From NCBI RefSeq assembly GCF_016820535.1, contig NZ_JADHDY010000016.1:54364-118363 (forward strand): a stretch of DNA of 64,000 nucleotides. The letters are read 5' to 3'. Source of the stretch: Sporosarcina beigongshangi (GTDB lineage Bacteria; Actinomycetota; Actinomycetes; Actinomycetales; Micrococcaceae). This document shows, piece by piece, positions 33,700-43,912 of this stretch. The position numbers were made by a program, and so were the translations under genes. Position 1 is the first letter of the stretch. Every line of letters begins with the position of its first letter. The notes beneath the pieces were generated by a model. That model was given only the letters and a program-made list of their open reading frames with translations, did not search any database and had not been told where the DNA came from.

Positions 33700-34940
33700 G
33701 TGCACCGGCAACCATCCGGCCGGAGGCCGCCAGCGCCGCCCAGACCCTGCAAAAAGGGTGGCGGAAGCACCGCTTCTGGATCATCTGTGCCGCAGCCTTT
33801 GTGCTGGTCACCGTCATTGGCTACATCGCCTCCAACAGCGGTGGCCGCAGCGCCGGCACCCTGTCCATCAGCAACCCGGCCCCCGCCGGGGCGCAGGCAG
33901 CCGCGACCATCCTCGCGGACCGGGGAGTGTCAGTGGAGGAAAGCGGTTCGCTGGCACAAACCCAGGACCTGTTGGCAGTGCAGGGCCACGGCGCCAGCAC
34001 GGTTCTCTTTTACGACCCCAACAGCTACCTGGGCCCGGACCGGGTGGAGGAACTGGCCGGCAGCGTCCGCTCAGCCGGCGGAAAGCTCGTGGCTGTTGCC
34101 CCGGGACCCCTCGCCGCGGGTGCGCTCAGCCCTGAGATTGCCAGCGCCGGCACCGCCGCCGAATCGGCGACTGTGCAGGCCGGCTGCAGCCATCCCGACG
34201 CCGTGGCTGCTGAAACCATCGACGGCGGCACGCCCGCGCCCGGCACCGGGGCCACCGCAGCAACCACCCCGCTGCTCCTGTTCAAGGGCGCGCAAACGTG
34301 CTTCATTCCCGGGGGGATGCCCACCGGCGGCGGCGGCTTCCTGGCGAGCAACAGCGCCGGCGACATCACCGCCCTGGGGAATCCCGGCGTCGTCATCAAC
34401 CAAAACTTGGCGAGCCGGGGCAACGCCGCCCTGGCACTGCGGCTGCTTGGCAGCGAGCCAAACCTCATCTGGTACACCGCCACCATCGCCGACATTCCCG
34501 TGGCCGAGGTGCCGCCCAGTCTGTCCGAGTTGACGCCGTCGTGGATTTTCCCCGCAGCGCTGTGGCTGCTGCTGGTGGCCGTGCTGGGCATGGTGTGGCG
34601 CGGGCGCCGGAACGGGCCGCTGGTCAGCGAACCGCTGCCGGTGCACGTCAAGTCATCCGAGACACTGGTGGGGCGCGCCCGCCTGTACCAGGATGCCCGC
34701 GCGATCGACACCGCGGCCGCGGCCCTGCGGCAGGCGACGCTGACCCGCCTGGCCCGCCAGCTGAGGCTGGGACTGGCCGCGGATCCCGCCGCCGTGGTCC
34801 AGGCCGCCGCGGCCGCCACAGGCCGTCCGCCGCAGCAGCTGCACTCGCTCCTGCTGGGTCCGGTCCCCGAATCTGAGAAGCAATTGTTGTCCATGGCCGT
34901 GGAACTCACGGCACTAGAGGAAGATGTGGCCCGCCGATGA
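33696..34940 (+). CDS. DUF4350 membrane protein
   Basis: 414 residues. A helix near the N-terminus (about 26-46), an extracytoplasmic DUF4350 domain (about 55-280, with LADRGVSVEES and TVLFYDPNSYLG), a second helix (about 284-303) and a cytoplasmic C-terminal tail. DUF4350 has a GATase-like fold in the genomes where it is described. The GTG start overlaps the DUF4129 stop, and its own TGA overlaps the MoxR ATG by four bases, so the three genes are tightly coupled. Confidence 0.78.
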   Translation: MSAPATIRPEAASAAQTLQKGWRKHRFWIICAAAFVLVTVIGYIASNSGGRSAGTLSISNPAPAGAQAAATILADRGVSVEESGSLAQTQDLLAVQGHGASTVLFYDPNSYLGPDRVEELAGSVRSAGGKLVAVAPGPLAAGALSPEIASAGTAAESATVQAGCSHPDAVAAETIDGGTPAPGTGATAATTPLLLFKGAQTCFIPGGMPTGGGGFLASNSAGDITALGNPGVVINQNLASRGNAALALRLLGSEPNLIWYTATIADIPVAEVPPSLSELTPSWIFPAALWLLLVAVLGMVWRGRRNGPLVSEPLPVHVKSSETLVGRARLYQDARAIDTAAAALRQATLTRLARQLRLGLAADPAAVVQAAAAATGRPPQQLHSLLLGPVPESEKQLLSMAVELTALEEDVARR

Positions 34941-36016
34941 GCACGCCCTACCCGAACCCCGTCCAGCCGCCCGCAGGTCCTCCGGCAGGACCGCCCGCCC
35001 AGCCCGGGGTGGCTGCCCAGCAGGCCTCTGCCCCCGCAGCGCCTGCGGCACCGGTGATGGCTGAGCCGAGTGCCTCGGCGCAAGCCCTGCTGGCCGTGCG
35101 CGGCGAGGTGGCCAAGGCCGTGGTGGGCCAGGATGCCACCGTCACGGGCCTGATGATCGCGCTGCTGGCCGGCGGGCACGTGCTGCTCGAGGGCGTGCCG
35201 GGCGTGGCCAAGACGCTCCTGGTCCGGGCGCTGTCCACTGCACTGAGCCTTGACACCAAACGTGTGCAATTCACCCCGGACCTGATGCCCGGTGACGTCA
35301 CGGGCTCGCTGATCTACGACTCCGCCACCTCGTCCTTCGCCTTCCGCGAGGGACCCGTTTTCACCAACATCATGCTGGCCGACGAGATCAACCGGACGCC
35401 TCCCAAGACCCAGGCGTCGCTGCTGGAGGCCATGGAAGAGCACCAGGTCTCGGTCGACGGCGTCTCCCGCCGCCTGCCGTCGCCGTTCATGGTGGCAGCC
35501 ACGCAGAACCCTGTGGAGTATGAGGGCACCTATCCGCTGCCGGAAGCCCAGCTGGACCGCTTCCTGCTGAAGCTGACCATGGACCTGCCCGGCCGGGACG
35601 AGGAGATCGAGGTCATCCGCCGGCACAGCCTGGGCTTTGACCCGCAGGACCTGCACGCCGTCGGCGTCCGCGCCGTTGCCGGGGCAGCCGAACTGGCCCA
35701 GGCGCAGCACGAGGTGGCGCAGGTGGCCGTGGCCAATGAGATCCTCGCCTACGTGGTGGACCTGGTCCGGGCCACCCGCACGGCACCGTCGTTCCAACTG
35801 GGCGTCTCCCCGCGCGGGGCCACCGCCATCCTGAAATCGGCCCGCGCCTTCGCCTGGCTGTCCGGCCGCGGCTTTGTCACCCCCGACGACATCAAGGCGC
35901 TGGCCCTGCCCACCCTGCGGCACAGGGTTGCCCTGCGCCCCGAGGCGGAAATGGACGGCGTGGCGGTGGACGACATCCTGCGCTCCATCCTGGCCACCGT
36001 CCCGGTGCCGCGCTAG
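34937..36016 (+). CDS. MoxR-family AAA+ ATPase
   Basis: 359 residues. A Pro-rich N-terminal extension (1-45) is followed by an AAA+ module with Walker A GVPGVAKT near 88-95, Walker B MLADEINRTPPKTQ near 145 and sensor segment ATQNPVEYEGTYPLPEAQLDRF. MoxR ATPases act as chaperones that mature or insert metal- or wall-related proteins. Coupled to DUF4350 upstream, with DUF58 about 75 bases downstream. Confidence 0.92.
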   Translation: MSTPYPNPVQPPAGPPAGPPAQPGVAAQQASAPAAPAAPVMAEPSASAQALLAVRGEVAKAVVGQDATVTGLMIALLAGGHVLLEGVPGVAKTLLVRALSTALSLDTKRVQFTPDLMPGDVTGSLIYDSATSSFAFREGPVFTNIMLADEINRTPPKTQASLLEAMEEHQVSVDGVSRRLPSPFMVAATQNPVEYEGTYPLPEAQLDRFLLKLTMDLPGRDEEIEVIRRHSLGFDPQDLHAVGVRAVAGAAELAQAQHEVAQVAVANEILAYVVDLVRATRTAPSFQLGVSPRGATAILKSARAFAWLSGRGFVTPDDIKALALPTLRHRVALRPEAEMDGVAVDDILRSILATVPVPR

Positions 36017-36091
36017 GCATCCCGGGAACCGATTACCGGCCCGGACGGGCCCAGCCAACCACCACCAACCTGACGACGGAACCAAAACACC

Positions 36092-37384
36092 ATGGCCATA
36101 TCGGGCAGATTCATCTACGTGGCACTTGCAGCGCTCGTGCCCATCATTGCCCTGCCCGGGGCGCTGACGTGGCTGCTCTGCCTGGGCATCCTGGCGGCGC
36201 TGCTTGCGGCTGACCTGCTGCTGGCCGCGTCGCCCCAAAAGGTGGCCCTGCAGCGGGACATCCCCCAGGGGGTGCGGCTCGGCGAGCCGTGCACCGCCAC
36301 CTTGCGCCTGGCCAATGAGTCGCCCCGCGTGCTCCGCGGCGAGGCGAAGGACGGCTGGCAGCCCTCGGCCGGTGCGGCAAACGCCCTGCAGAAGGTGTCC
36401 ATCCGCCCAGGCGAACGCGCAGCCCTGTCCGTGGCGCTCACGCCTACCCGGCGCGGGGACCTCTTCACGCACCACGTCACGGTCTGCTCTTTTGGCCCGC
36501 TCGGCATGGCGGCCCGGCAGCGCACCATCCAGGCGCCGGGCGTGCTGCGCGTGCTCCCGCCGTTTCATTCCAAGCGCCACCTGCCGTCCAAGCTGCGCAA
36601 GCTCCGCGAGCTGGATGGCCGGGCAGCGGTGCAAATCCGCGGTGCCGGCACCGAGTTCGACTCTCTCCGGGACTACGTCCGCGGCGACGACGTCCGCTCC
36701 ATCGACTGGCGTGCCACCGCCCGCCGCCGCGATGTTGTGGTGCGCACCTGGCGCCCGGAACGCGACCGCCGCGTGGTCATCGTCCTGGACACCTCCCGCA
36801 CCTCCGCCAGCCGCATCGGCGATGAAACAGCCCTGGACACGGGCATCGAGGCGTCCCTGCTGCTGGCCGTGCTGGCCGAGCGCGGCGGGGACCGCGTGGG
36901 CCTGCTGGCCTACGACCGCCGGGTGCGCGCGAAGGTCTCCTCCACCGGCAAAGGCAACATGCTCAACGCCATGGTGCAGGCGCTCGCGCCCCTGGAGCCG
37001 GAACTCATCGAGCTGAACACCGCTGACATCGCCGGGGCCGTGCGCACCGTCACGGCACACCGCTCGCTGCTGGTCCTGGTCACCTCGCTCGACGCCGGCG
37101 CCGCCGAGGAGGGCCTCATCCCGCTCGCCACCTCGCTCGCCCGCCAGCATGTTGTGGTGGTGGCCTCGGTGCGCGACCCCGCCATGGATGCCGCCCGCCT
37201 GGAGCGCACCAGCACGACGGCGGCCTACCGGGCTGCGGCTGCCGAGCACGCCCTCAACCGCCGTGCCGCCATCACTGCGGTGCTGCAGCAGGCCGGCGTT
37301 GAAGTCGTGGATGCTCCCCCGCAGGAACTGCCGCCGGCCCTGGCGGACACTTACATCAGGCTCAAGGCCGCCGGCAGGCTGTAA
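36092..37384 (+). CDS. DUF58-domain membrane protein
   Basis: 430 residues. Two N-terminal helices (about 5-50), then a beta-rich region and the DUF58 core (about 190-250, GTEFDSLRDYVRGDDVRSIDW), followed by a vWA-like fold with VIVLDTSRTS and DRVGLLAYD. DUF58 proteins accompany MoxR ATPases, probably as substrate or cofactor. It ends the five-gene plus-strand run. The start has only a weak ribosome-binding site. Confidence 0.88.
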   Translation: MAISGRFIYVALAALVPIIALPGALTWLLCLGILAALLAADLLLAASPQKVALQRDIPQGVRLGEPCTATLRLANESPRVLRGEAKDGWQPSAGAANALQKVSIRPGERAALSVALTPTRRGDLFTHHVTVCSFGPLGMAARQRTIQAPGVLRVLPPFHSKRHLPSKLRKLRELDGRAAVQIRGAGTEFDSLRDYVRGDDVRSIDWRATARRRDVVVRTWRPERDRRVVIVLDTSRTSASRIGDETALDTGIEASLLLAVLAERGGDRVGLLAYDRRVRAKVSSTGKGNMLNAMVQALAPLEPELIELNTADIAGAVRTVTAHRSLLVLVTSLDAGAAEEGLIPLATSLARQHVVVVASVRDPAMDAARLERTSTTAAYRAAAAEHALNRRAAITAVLQQAGVEVVDAPPQELPPALADTYIRLKAAGRL

Positions 37385-37429
37385 GCCCCGGGATTGTGCC
37401 GCACCATGACCGACATCCCGGCCGGGGCG

Positions 37430-38323
37430 TCAGTGTCCGGGTGCCGCCAAGCCCAGCTCCTCAAGCTCTTGAACAAACACCCCAGTCAGGATCTGGTGCC
37501 CTGCCGCCGTGAGGTGCACACCGTCGGCCATCTTTCCTCCCAGCCGGTAGCGCATGATCCAGTCGCCGGCACTGATGAACGGAAGTCCGTTGGCGCGGGC
37601 GAAGCCGGCCAGGAGGGCGTCGACCTGGGCCCGCCGCGGGCTGGAGGATCCCGCGCCGAGGGTGCCCACAACCAGGAACTGTGAGGTGGGGTAACTGGCC
37701 TTCATGTCCCGCAGCAGCCGCTCCGCGTTGGCCACAATGGCGGCATCGCTGGCGTCTTGTGCCGCGTCGTTGCCGCCGCCCTCAAGCACCACGAGCGCCG
37801 GTTTTCCGTAGGGCAGCGTGACCGCGCCGCTTTCCACGGCATCGGGGAAATTGGGGTGGATTTCCGACGCGGCTGCAAAACCGGTACCCCCGGCACCCAC
37901 AAACCGCACCTTGTAGCCGCGGCCCACCAGGCCCCGGGACAGCCAGGTGTCTGCCGTGTCGATCCCCGCAGCTCCGCCCGCCTGGGAATCGCCCATCAAT
38001 ACTGCGGTTTGGGCAATGTCGTGGTCCAGCACCTCGTGCCGGCCAGAGGCAGGATTTAGCACAATCGTGCCATCTGGCTTGTCCCAGATGGTGGTGAGTT
38101 CGTCGCGGGCCGCAGGTAGTGTCGCCCGTCCGCCGTCGGGCAGAGCGTTGTGCACGGGCGGGGTGCGCTCCGGGATGGACGGATCCGGCAACTCATGGCT
38201 GCTCTGCCTTGCTTCAAGCCGGGGCGCGGGGTGCGAGACCACCATGGCGGGGCCCGCCAGGGAGGCTGAAAGGCTCAGGGCGAGCCCGGCGGCCGCCCGG
38301 CCGGCAAACTTCCTGAATTCCAT
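37430..38323 (-). CDS. Secreted SGNH-family hydrolase
   Basis: 297 residues with a Sec-type signal peptide (FRKFAGRAAAGLALSLSASL). The SGNH blocks are visible: GDSQ (block I, Ser113), a Gly in the FVGAGGTG segment, GGGND in place of the Asn block, and DGVHLTAAGH near 267-276 with catalytic Asp and His. Such enzymes are esterases or acyl-hydrolases acting on wall polysaccharides or lipids; the substrate cannot be told. Monocistronic, convergent with the DUF58 gene. Confidence 0.85.
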   Translation of the reverse strand: MEFRKFAGRAAAGLALSLSASLAGPAMVVSHPAPRLEARQSSHELPDPSIPERTPPVHNALPDGGRATLPAARDELTTIWDKPDGTIVLNPASGRHEVLDHDIAQTAVLMGDSQAGGAAGIDTADTWLSRGLVGRGYKVRFVGAGGTGFAAASEIHPNFPDAVESGAVTLPYGKPALVVLEGGGNDAAQDASDAAIVANAERLLRDMKASYPTSQFLVVGTLGAGSSSPRRAQVDALLAGFARANGLPFISAGDWIMRYRLGGKMADGVHLTAAGHQILTGVFVQELEELGLAAPGH

Positions 38324-38387
38324 GGGACCCCTTGCAACTACGGCGATGAAAATCCATCATATTCACCGCCGGTGTCCGGCAGGGGAA

Positions 38388-39584
38388 CTACCGGTAACGA
38401 ATCGCCGTCAATTCCTCGGCCACCTCAAGCGATCGCTCCGCCACACGCCGAGCCTCCTGCGGCGAGACATCCGCAAGTCCCGTGGCGGGGGTGATCCGCA
38501 GCTGGTTCAACAGCGCCGGGTCCAGGCCCAGCCCGCGCCACGGCACCATAATGCTCTCCACCAGGGAAGCGTACGACGGCGGTGCCTGGCCCGGGCGGGC
38601 TGGCACCAACCCGGCCCACACCCCGGTGCCCGACTCCAGCGCCTGCGCCAGCTGTTCCCAGTGGCCGGTGTCCAGGAGGTCCAACGGCACGGCGAGGGCG
38701 TCGGGGCCGCTTTCAAGGGCCAGTCCGACGGCGTTTCGCCACGCCTTGCGTTCGGCCGCGGCCGTGCCGCCTTCGGAAGCAGCCGCCGGGCCGGCTGCCG
38801 GGCTGGTGGCCTGGAGTGTGCCGTCCCGGCCCAGGTTCAGAACCGCCTGGCTGAAACTGGCCGCACGGGCCGCGTCCAGGAATTCCGTCCACACCCGGCG
38901 CAGCTCGGACCCCGGGATGGAGCGCAGCGTGCGGTAGCCCGAGGCGGTGGGGATGGTTCCGGCCAGTGCACGCGCGACGGTTGGTTCGTCGACCTGCAGT
39001 GTCAGTGCGGCGCCCGGCACCGCTGCCCGGAGTGCCGCGGCATGGGCGGCCAAGCCGTCGGCCAGGGAATCGGCGATGTCGCGCCGTGCACCGTGATCGG
39101 ACAGGGCGCGTTCGCCGTGGTGCAGGTGGAGGGCGGCGGCGAGGGACACCGGACCCATGATGTGCGCCTTGAATTCGGCCGGAGCCAGTTCGCCGACGCC
39201 CACGACGTCGGCCAGCACGTTGGCGTCCGTGCGGAGTGCGGACGTGGCCCGGCGGAGGTCAAGCCCCGGCCGGTCCACGAGGCGCCAGCCGTACGGTTGG
39301 ACGTCCACGGACATTTCCACGAGCAGCGCGGCCGTGCGCCCGACGGCGTCCGAGCCCACCCCGCGGGCGGGCAGGGAGGCAAGTGCCGGCAGGTGGGGTT
39401 CGGGCAGCAGGCCCAGTCCCACCTTGGCGGCCTCGACGGGGTCCGTTCCGGGCCAGGGGCCCAGCACCGTGGCTGTGACGGATTCAGGCGGTGCCGGTGC
39501 CGCCGGCACGGGAGGGACGGAGTTGGCAGGTGCCGGCCCGGAACCCGTCGCGGCGGGAGGCCCGGCGTGCGGTGAGGGGGTCAC
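38388..39584 (-). CDS. MetE-like (UROD/MetE superfamily) protein lacking cysteines
   Basis: 398 residues. The fold matches the C-terminal half of cobalamin-independent methionine synthase: an N-terminal Pro/Ala-rich extension (1-40), then motifs including LQVDEPTVARALAG, the family's QxDEP region. It corresponds to the mycobacterial Rv3015c type. The protein contains no cysteine at all, so the two Cys zinc ligands of MetE are missing and methionine synthase activity is unlikely. The GTG start overlaps the chorismate mutase stop by four bases. The function is unknown. Confidence 0.75.
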   Translation of the reverse strand: MTPSPHAGPPAATGSGPAPANSVPPVPAAPAPPESVTATVLGPWPGTDPVEAAKVGLGLLPEPHLPALASLPARGVGSDAVGRTAALLVEMSVDVQPYGWRLVDRPGLDLRRATSALRTDANVLADVVGVGELAPAEFKAHIMGPVSLAAALHLHHGERALSDHGARRDIADSLADGLAAHAAALRAAVPGAALTLQVDEPTVARALAGTIPTASGYRTLRSIPGSELRRVWTEFLDAARAASFSQAVLNLGRDGTLQATSPAAGPAAASEGGTAAAERKAWRNAVGLALESGPDALAVPLDLLDTGHWEQLAQALESGTGVWAGLVPARPGQAPPSYASLVESIMVPWRGLGLDPALLNQLRITPATGLADVSPQEARRVAERSLEVAEELTAIRYR

Positions 39585-40057
39585 GGAAGCTGCGTGCCGC
39601 CGTCGTCCGCGGCCGTGCCGGCGCCAGGGACGACGAAGCCCTGGCCGTCCAGGCTGACCACCGGGACGCTGCCGGTGGCGGCTGCGGCGGAATGGCTCTC
39701 GGAGATGGCCTGGTGGTGGTGGATGACCTCGCTGATGATGAAATTCAGGAACTTCTCGGCGAAGGCAGGGTCCAGGTTGGCGGACTCGGCGAGGGCGCGC
39801 AGCCGCTGGATCTGCGCCTTTTCACGGTTGGGGTCGGCCGCCGGCAGCTGGTGCGTGGCCTTCAGGATGCCCACGCGCTGGGTGGCCTTGAACCGTTCGG
39901 CCAGCAGATAGACCAGGGTGGCGTCGAAGTTGTCGATGCTGGAGCGGATCGAGAGCAGCTCAGCCATGACAGCCGGGTCAACCGCGCCGGTAAGGGAGCT
40001 GGCGGCCGGGTCGAAGTCTTCAACGGACAGGTGCTGCGGGTGGCTCGATTCGGTCAT
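39581..40057 (-). CDS. Chorismate mutase (AroQ fold)
   Basis: 158 residues with an all-helical AroQ-type chorismate mutase domain (about 30-120): LSIRSSIDNFDATLVYLLAERFK, the arginine and lysine positions R48/K57-type (RVGILKATHQLP), and EKFLNFIISEVIHHHQ. It converts chorismate to prephenate in Phe/Tyr synthesis. No prephenate dehydratase or dehydrogenase is fused. The downstream MetE-like gene overlaps it, a pairing of unknown meaning. Confidence 0.88.
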   Translation of the reverse strand: MTESSHPQHLSVEDFDPAASSLTGAVDPAVMAELLSIRSSIDNFDATLVYLLAERFKATQRVGILKATHQLPAADPNREKAQIQRLRALAESANLDPAFAEKFLNFIISEVIHHHQAISESHSAAAATGSVPVVSLDGQGFVVPGAGTAADDGGTQLP

Positions 40058-40119
40058 AGGGACAGTTTAGGCGGTGCACCGGGTGGACAAAACTTCTGTC
40101 CACCCGGTGTGGCGCCGAG

Positions 40120-41826
40120 CTACTTGGCTGCGAGCAGCGCCTGGTGGACGGCGCGCCGCTTGGCCTGCTCCGCGGGGTTGGGCACGGGCAGGGAGGCGAT
40201 GAGCCGCTTGGTGTAGTCGTCCTGCGGATTCGACATGACCTGCGTGCCGATCCCCTGCTCCACGAGGCGGCCCTTGTAGAGCACACCGACCCACTCGGCC
40301 AGGATGTCCACCACGGCGAGGTCGTGGCTGATGAACAGCGCGGCGAAGCCCAGCTCCGACTGGATCTCGCGGAACAGCTCCAGCACCTTGGCCTGGACGG
40401 AGACATCCAGCGCCGAGGTGGGCTCGTCCGCGATCAGCAGCTTGGGCTTGAGTGCCAGGCCCCGTGCCAAGGAGGCCCGCTGTCGCTGCCCGCCCGAGAG
40501 TTCGTGCGGGAACCGCTTGGCGTAGGCGGCAGGCAGCTGCACCGATTCCAGCAGCTGCGCCACCTTGTTGGTCACGGCCGAGCCGGACAGGTCGGTGTGG
40601 ATGTACAGCGGCTCGGCCACGCACTCGCCAATGGAAAGGTGCGGGTTGAAGGACGCTGCAGGGTCCTGGAACACAAAACCGATGTCCTTGCGCAGCGGCC
40701 TGAAGCTGCGTTCCTTGTAGTCCCTCATCTCGTAGCCCAGCACGTTGAGCGAGCCGCCTGTGGTGCGGTTCAGCCCGGCAATGGCCCGGCCAATCGTGGT
40801 CTTGCCCGAACCGGACTCCCCCACCAGGCCAAACACTTCGCCGGCGCTGATGGTGAAGGAGACCTTGTCCACGGCACGGAAGGCGGGGCTGCCCAGCCGG
40901 CCCGGGTACTCAATTTCCAGGTCCGTGGCCCGCACCAGCACTTCCTTGTCCTGGAAGGCCCGCTCCGTGAACCCGGCCGACGCCGAGTTCCGGCCCAGGT
41001 GGGGCACGGCAGCCAGCAACTTCTGCGTGTACGCCTCGCGGGGCTCGGCAAAGAGCTTCTCCGCCCCGGCTTCCTCCACCACGTCGCCCTCGAACATGAC
41101 CACCACGCGGTCGGCAAGGTCGGCCACCACGCCCATGTTGTGGGTGATGAGGACAATCGAGGTGCCGTAGCGGTCGCGCAGGTCCCGCAGCAGTTCCAGG
41201 ATCTCCGCCTGCACCGTGACGTCCAGTGCGGTGGTGGGTTCGTCCGCCACGATCAGGCCCGGGTTCAGGGCCAGCGCCGCCGCGATCACCACGCGCTGCT
41301 TCTGCCCGCCGGAGAACTGGTGCGGATAGTAGTCCACACGCTTGTGAGGTTCTGGGATGCCCACCTTGCCGAGCGCCTCGATGGCCAGCGCCCGGGCCTC
41401 CCGCCGGCCCACCCGCTTGCCCTGGGGGCGGTGGGCACGCAGGCCCTCGGCGATCTGCCAACCCACGGTGCGCACGGGGTTCAGTGCGGTGGACGGCTCC
41501 TGGAATACCATGGACACGTCCCGCCCGCGGATCGCCCGCAATTGGCGGGGGTTGGCGGTGATGATGTCATTGCCGCTGACAATCACCGCACCGCTGCTGT
41601 GCGCCGTCTCCGGCAGCAGCCCCAGGATGGTCTTGGCCGTGACGGTCTTTCCGGAACCGGATTCCCCCACAATGGCCACGATCTCGCCCGGCGCCACCTC
41701 GAAGGAGACGTCCTTGACGGCCCGCACCTCGCCCTGGTCGGTGTCGAAGCTGACCCTCAGCGCCGCAATGTCCAGGACCGGCCGCGGCGCGGCCTCCCCG
41801 GCGGGACTGCTTGTGTGCGCGCTCAT
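40120..41826 (-). CDS. Dipeptide/oligopeptide ABC transporter, fused double ATPase
   Basis: 568 residues with two complete ABC domains in one chain, equivalent to DppD plus DppF. The first has Walker A GESGSGKT at 54-61, signature FSGGQKQR and Walker [11 protein letters not shown]. The second has Walker [10 protein letters not shown] near 340, LSGGQRQR and [10 protein letters not shown]. Each is followed by the oligopeptide-type C-terminal extension (about 250-300 and 520-560). ATG 41826 overlaps the permease stop by four bases; the frame is open further upstream but this is not coding. It works with the two permeases and the binding protein upstream. Confidence 0.92.
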   Translation of the reverse strand: MSAHTSSPAGEAAPRPVLDIAALRVSFDTDQGEVRAVKDVSFEVAPGEIVAIVGESGSGKTVTAKTILGLLPETAHSSGAVIVSGNDIITANPRQLRAIRGRDVSMVFQEPSTALNPVRTVGWQIAEGLRAHRPQGKRVGRREARALAIEALGKVGIPEPHKRVDYYPHQFSGGQKQRVVIAAALALNPGLIVADEPTTALDVTVQAEILELLRDLRDRYGTSIVLITHNMGVVADLADRVVVMFEGDVVEEAGAEKLFAEPREAYTQKLLAAVPHLGRNSASAGFTERAFQDKEVLVRATDLEIEYPGRLGSPAFRAVDKVSFTISAGEVFGLVGESGSGKTTIGRAIAGLNRTTGGSLNVLGYEMRDYKERSFRPLRKDIGFVFQDPAASFNPHLSIGECVAEPLYIHTDLSGSAVTNKVAQLLESVQLPAAYAKRFPHELSGGQRQRASLARGLALKPKLLIADEPTSALDVSVQAKVLELFREIQSELGFAALFISHDLAVVDILAEWVGVLYKGRLVEQGIGTQVMSNPQDDYTKRLIASLPVPNPAEQAKRRAVHQALLAAK

Positions 41827-42758
41827 GCGTCCACCAGCTCCTTCTTCTTTTTGGCCTGTTTCCGCCCGCGCAGGCGGGGGTCGTTGAGGTCGTTCATGGA
41901 CTCGCCCAGCAGTGTCAGCCCCAACACTGTCAGCACAATGGCCACGCCCGGGAACACACCCGTCCACCAGATGCCGGCCGTGGCGTCGGACTGCGCGTGG
42001 TTGAGGTCGTAGCCCCACTCCGCCGCAGCCGACGGCTCAATGCCGAAGCCCAAAAAGCCCAGCCCGGCCAGTGTCAGGATGGCCTCGGAGGCGTTGAGCG
42101 TGAAAATCAGGGGCAGGGTCCGGGTGGCGTTTTTGTAGATGTGCCGGGCCATGATGCGCACACTGGAGGCGCCCACCACGATGGCCGACTCCACAAACGG
42201 TTCGGCCTTCAGGCGGATGGTCTCGGCCCGGATCACCCTGTAGTACTGCGGGATGAACACGACTGTGATGGAGATGGCCGCGGAGAAAATGCCGGACCAC
42301 ATGTCGGAGCGGCCCTGGCTGATCGCGATCGACATGACCATGGCCAGCAGCAATGTGGGGAACGCATAGATCGCATCCGCCACCACCACCAGCACCCGGT
42401 CCAGCCAGCCACCGATGTAGCCGGACACCAGACCCAAGATCACGCCAAGGAAGATCGACAGCGCAACGGCCACCACAATCACCAGGAACGCGGTCTGGGC
42501 CCCCCAAATGGTGCGGGAAAAGACATCGTAACCTCCCGCCGTCGTGCCCCAAAGGTGGACGGACGACGGCGGTGCCTGGGTTTCGTCGAAGCGCTGGGTT
42601 GCGCCGTAGGGGGCGATCAACGGCGCCAGTGCGGCGGTCAGCAGGAACAAAAGTGTCAGTGCGATGCCTGCCACGAGCATGCCGCGCTGCAGTCCCACGC
42701 TTTTTCGCAGCTGGGAGATGATGGGCAGCCGGCCCAGGAGGGAGCGTTTGGTTTCCAT
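41823..42758 (-). CDS. Peptide ABC transporter permease (DppC-like)
   Basis: 311 residues. An N-terminal helix (about 26-47) precedes an extracytoplasmic loop and a BPD_transp_1 domain with five helices and the EAA loop VVGASSVRIMARHIYKN. This is the DppC/OppC arrangement. Located between the DppB-like permease, separated by only three bases, and the fused ATPase, so all are one operon. Confidence 0.92.
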   Translation of the reverse strand: METKRSLLGRLPIISQLRKSVGLQRGMLVAGIALTLLFLLTAALAPLIAPYGATQRFDETQAPPSSVHLWGTTAGGYDVFSRTIWGAQTAFLVIVVAVALSIFLGVILGLVSGYIGGWLDRVLVVVADAIYAFPTLLLAMVMSIAISQGRSDMWSGIFSAAISITVVFIPQYYRVIRAETIRLKAEPFVESAIVVGASSVRIMARHIYKNATRTLPLIFTLNASEAILTLAGLGFLGFGIEPSAAAEWGYDLNHAQSDATAGIWWTGVFPGVAIVLTVLGLTLLGESMNDLNDPRLRGRKQAKKKKELVDA

Positions 42759-42761
42759 GGC

Positions 42762-43853
42762 CTAGTACCTCACCCTCGGGTCGATCAGCGCGGCGATGAC
42801 GTCCACGATGAAGTTGGTGATGGCGACGATGACGGCGAGGAGGGCGACGATGCCCTGGACGGCCACGAAGTCGCGTGCGGTGAGGTAGTGGGCCAGCTGG
42901 AAGCCCAGCCCCTTCCACTCGAAGGTGGTTTCCGTCAGCACGGCACCGCCGAGGAGCAGTGCGATCTGCAGCCCCATGACGGTGATGATGGGGATCAGCG
43001 CCGGCTTGTAGGCGTGCTTGGTCAGCAGCCGGTATTCGCTCACGCCGCGGGAGCGGCCCGCCTCGACATAGTCCTTGCTGAGGGTGCCGATCACGTTGGT
43101 GCGGACGAGCCGCAGGAAGATGCCTGCTGTCAGCAGGCCCAAGGCGATGGCCGGCAGGACCGAGTGCTGGGCGACGTCCCAGAAGGCGGTCGTGTTGCCG
43201 CTGCGGAGGGCGTCAAGCCAGTAGATGCCCGACGGCGCCTCCAGCTGGGTCATGGCAATCTCCGTGCCGATGCTGGCCCGCCCCGCGACGGGGAACCAGC
43301 CGAGCCAGACGGAGAACAGCAGCTTCAGCAGCAGGCCGGCGAAGAAGACAGGCGTGGCGTAGAAGGTGATGGCCAGGACGCGCAGCGTGGCGTCCTGCCA
43401 CTTGTCACGCTTGTACGCGGCCAGCATGCCGCACGGGATGCCGATGGCCAGGGCCACGATGAGGGAGTTGAACGCGAGTTCCAGGGTGGCGGTGCCGTAG
43501 GTGGCCAGCATGTCTGAAATCAACATGTTGTCCGAGATGGTGCGGCCAAAGTTGCCTGTGGCGATCTGTCCGAGGTATTCGAAGTACTGGATGAAGATGG
43601 GCCGGTCGTAGCCGGCCTCGTGGATGCGCTCAGCCAACTGCTCCGGTGGGAGCCGGCCGCCCAACGCGGCCGTGATGGGGTCCCCTGTCAGCCGCATGAG
43701 GAAGAAGACCATGGTGACGAGGATGAAGATCGTGGGGAAAATCAGGACGAAGCGCACGGCAAGGTATTTGCCCAGGCTGCCCCCGGATTTGTTTTTTCTT
43801 TTGGGTTCCTGCACGGCGGGTTCTTCCACCGGCACGGGAATGGTTGCGGTCAT
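42762..43853 (-). CDS. Peptide ABC transporter permease (DppB-like)
   Basis: 363 residues. A charged N-terminal tail (1-27), then a first helix and the long periplasmic-type loop typical of DppB (PPEQLAERIHEAGYDRPIFIQY), then the BPD_transp_1 helices. First permease of the operon, transcribed after the binding-protein gene. Its mRNA is separated from that gene by a GC hairpin. Confidence 0.92.
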   Translation of the reverse strand: MTATIPVPVEEPAVQEPKRKNKSGGSLGKYLAVRFVLIFPTIFILVTMVFFLMRLTGDPITAALGGRLPPEQLAERIHEAGYDRPIFIQYFEYLGQIATGNFGRTISDNMLISDMLATYGTATLELAFNSLIVALAIGIPCGMLAAYKRDKWQDATLRVLAITFYATPVFFAGLLLKLLFSVWLGWFPVAGRASIGTEIAMTQLEAPSGIYWLDALRSGNTTAFWDVAQHSVLPAIALGLLTAGIFLRLVRTNVIGTLSKDYVEAGRSRGVSEYRLLTKHAYKPALIPIITVMGLQIALLLGGAVLTETTFEWKGLGFQLAHYLTARDFVAVQGIVALLAVIVAITNFIVDVIAALIDPRVRY

Positions 43854-43912
43854 GGGTGCCTAAAGTTCCTTCTGCTGCCCGTGCACCTGGTGCCGGGCGG
43901 ATGGATGCAAAA

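Noticed and set aside
34025..37249. 1,074-residue minus-strand frame
   Set aside because: Antisense to the DUF4350, MoxR and DUF58 genes, all of which have clear motifs and overlapping starts.
41827..42018. N-terminal extension of the fused ABC ATPase
   Set aside because: It runs through the end of the permease gene in another frame. ATG 41826 with the four-base overlap is the natural start.
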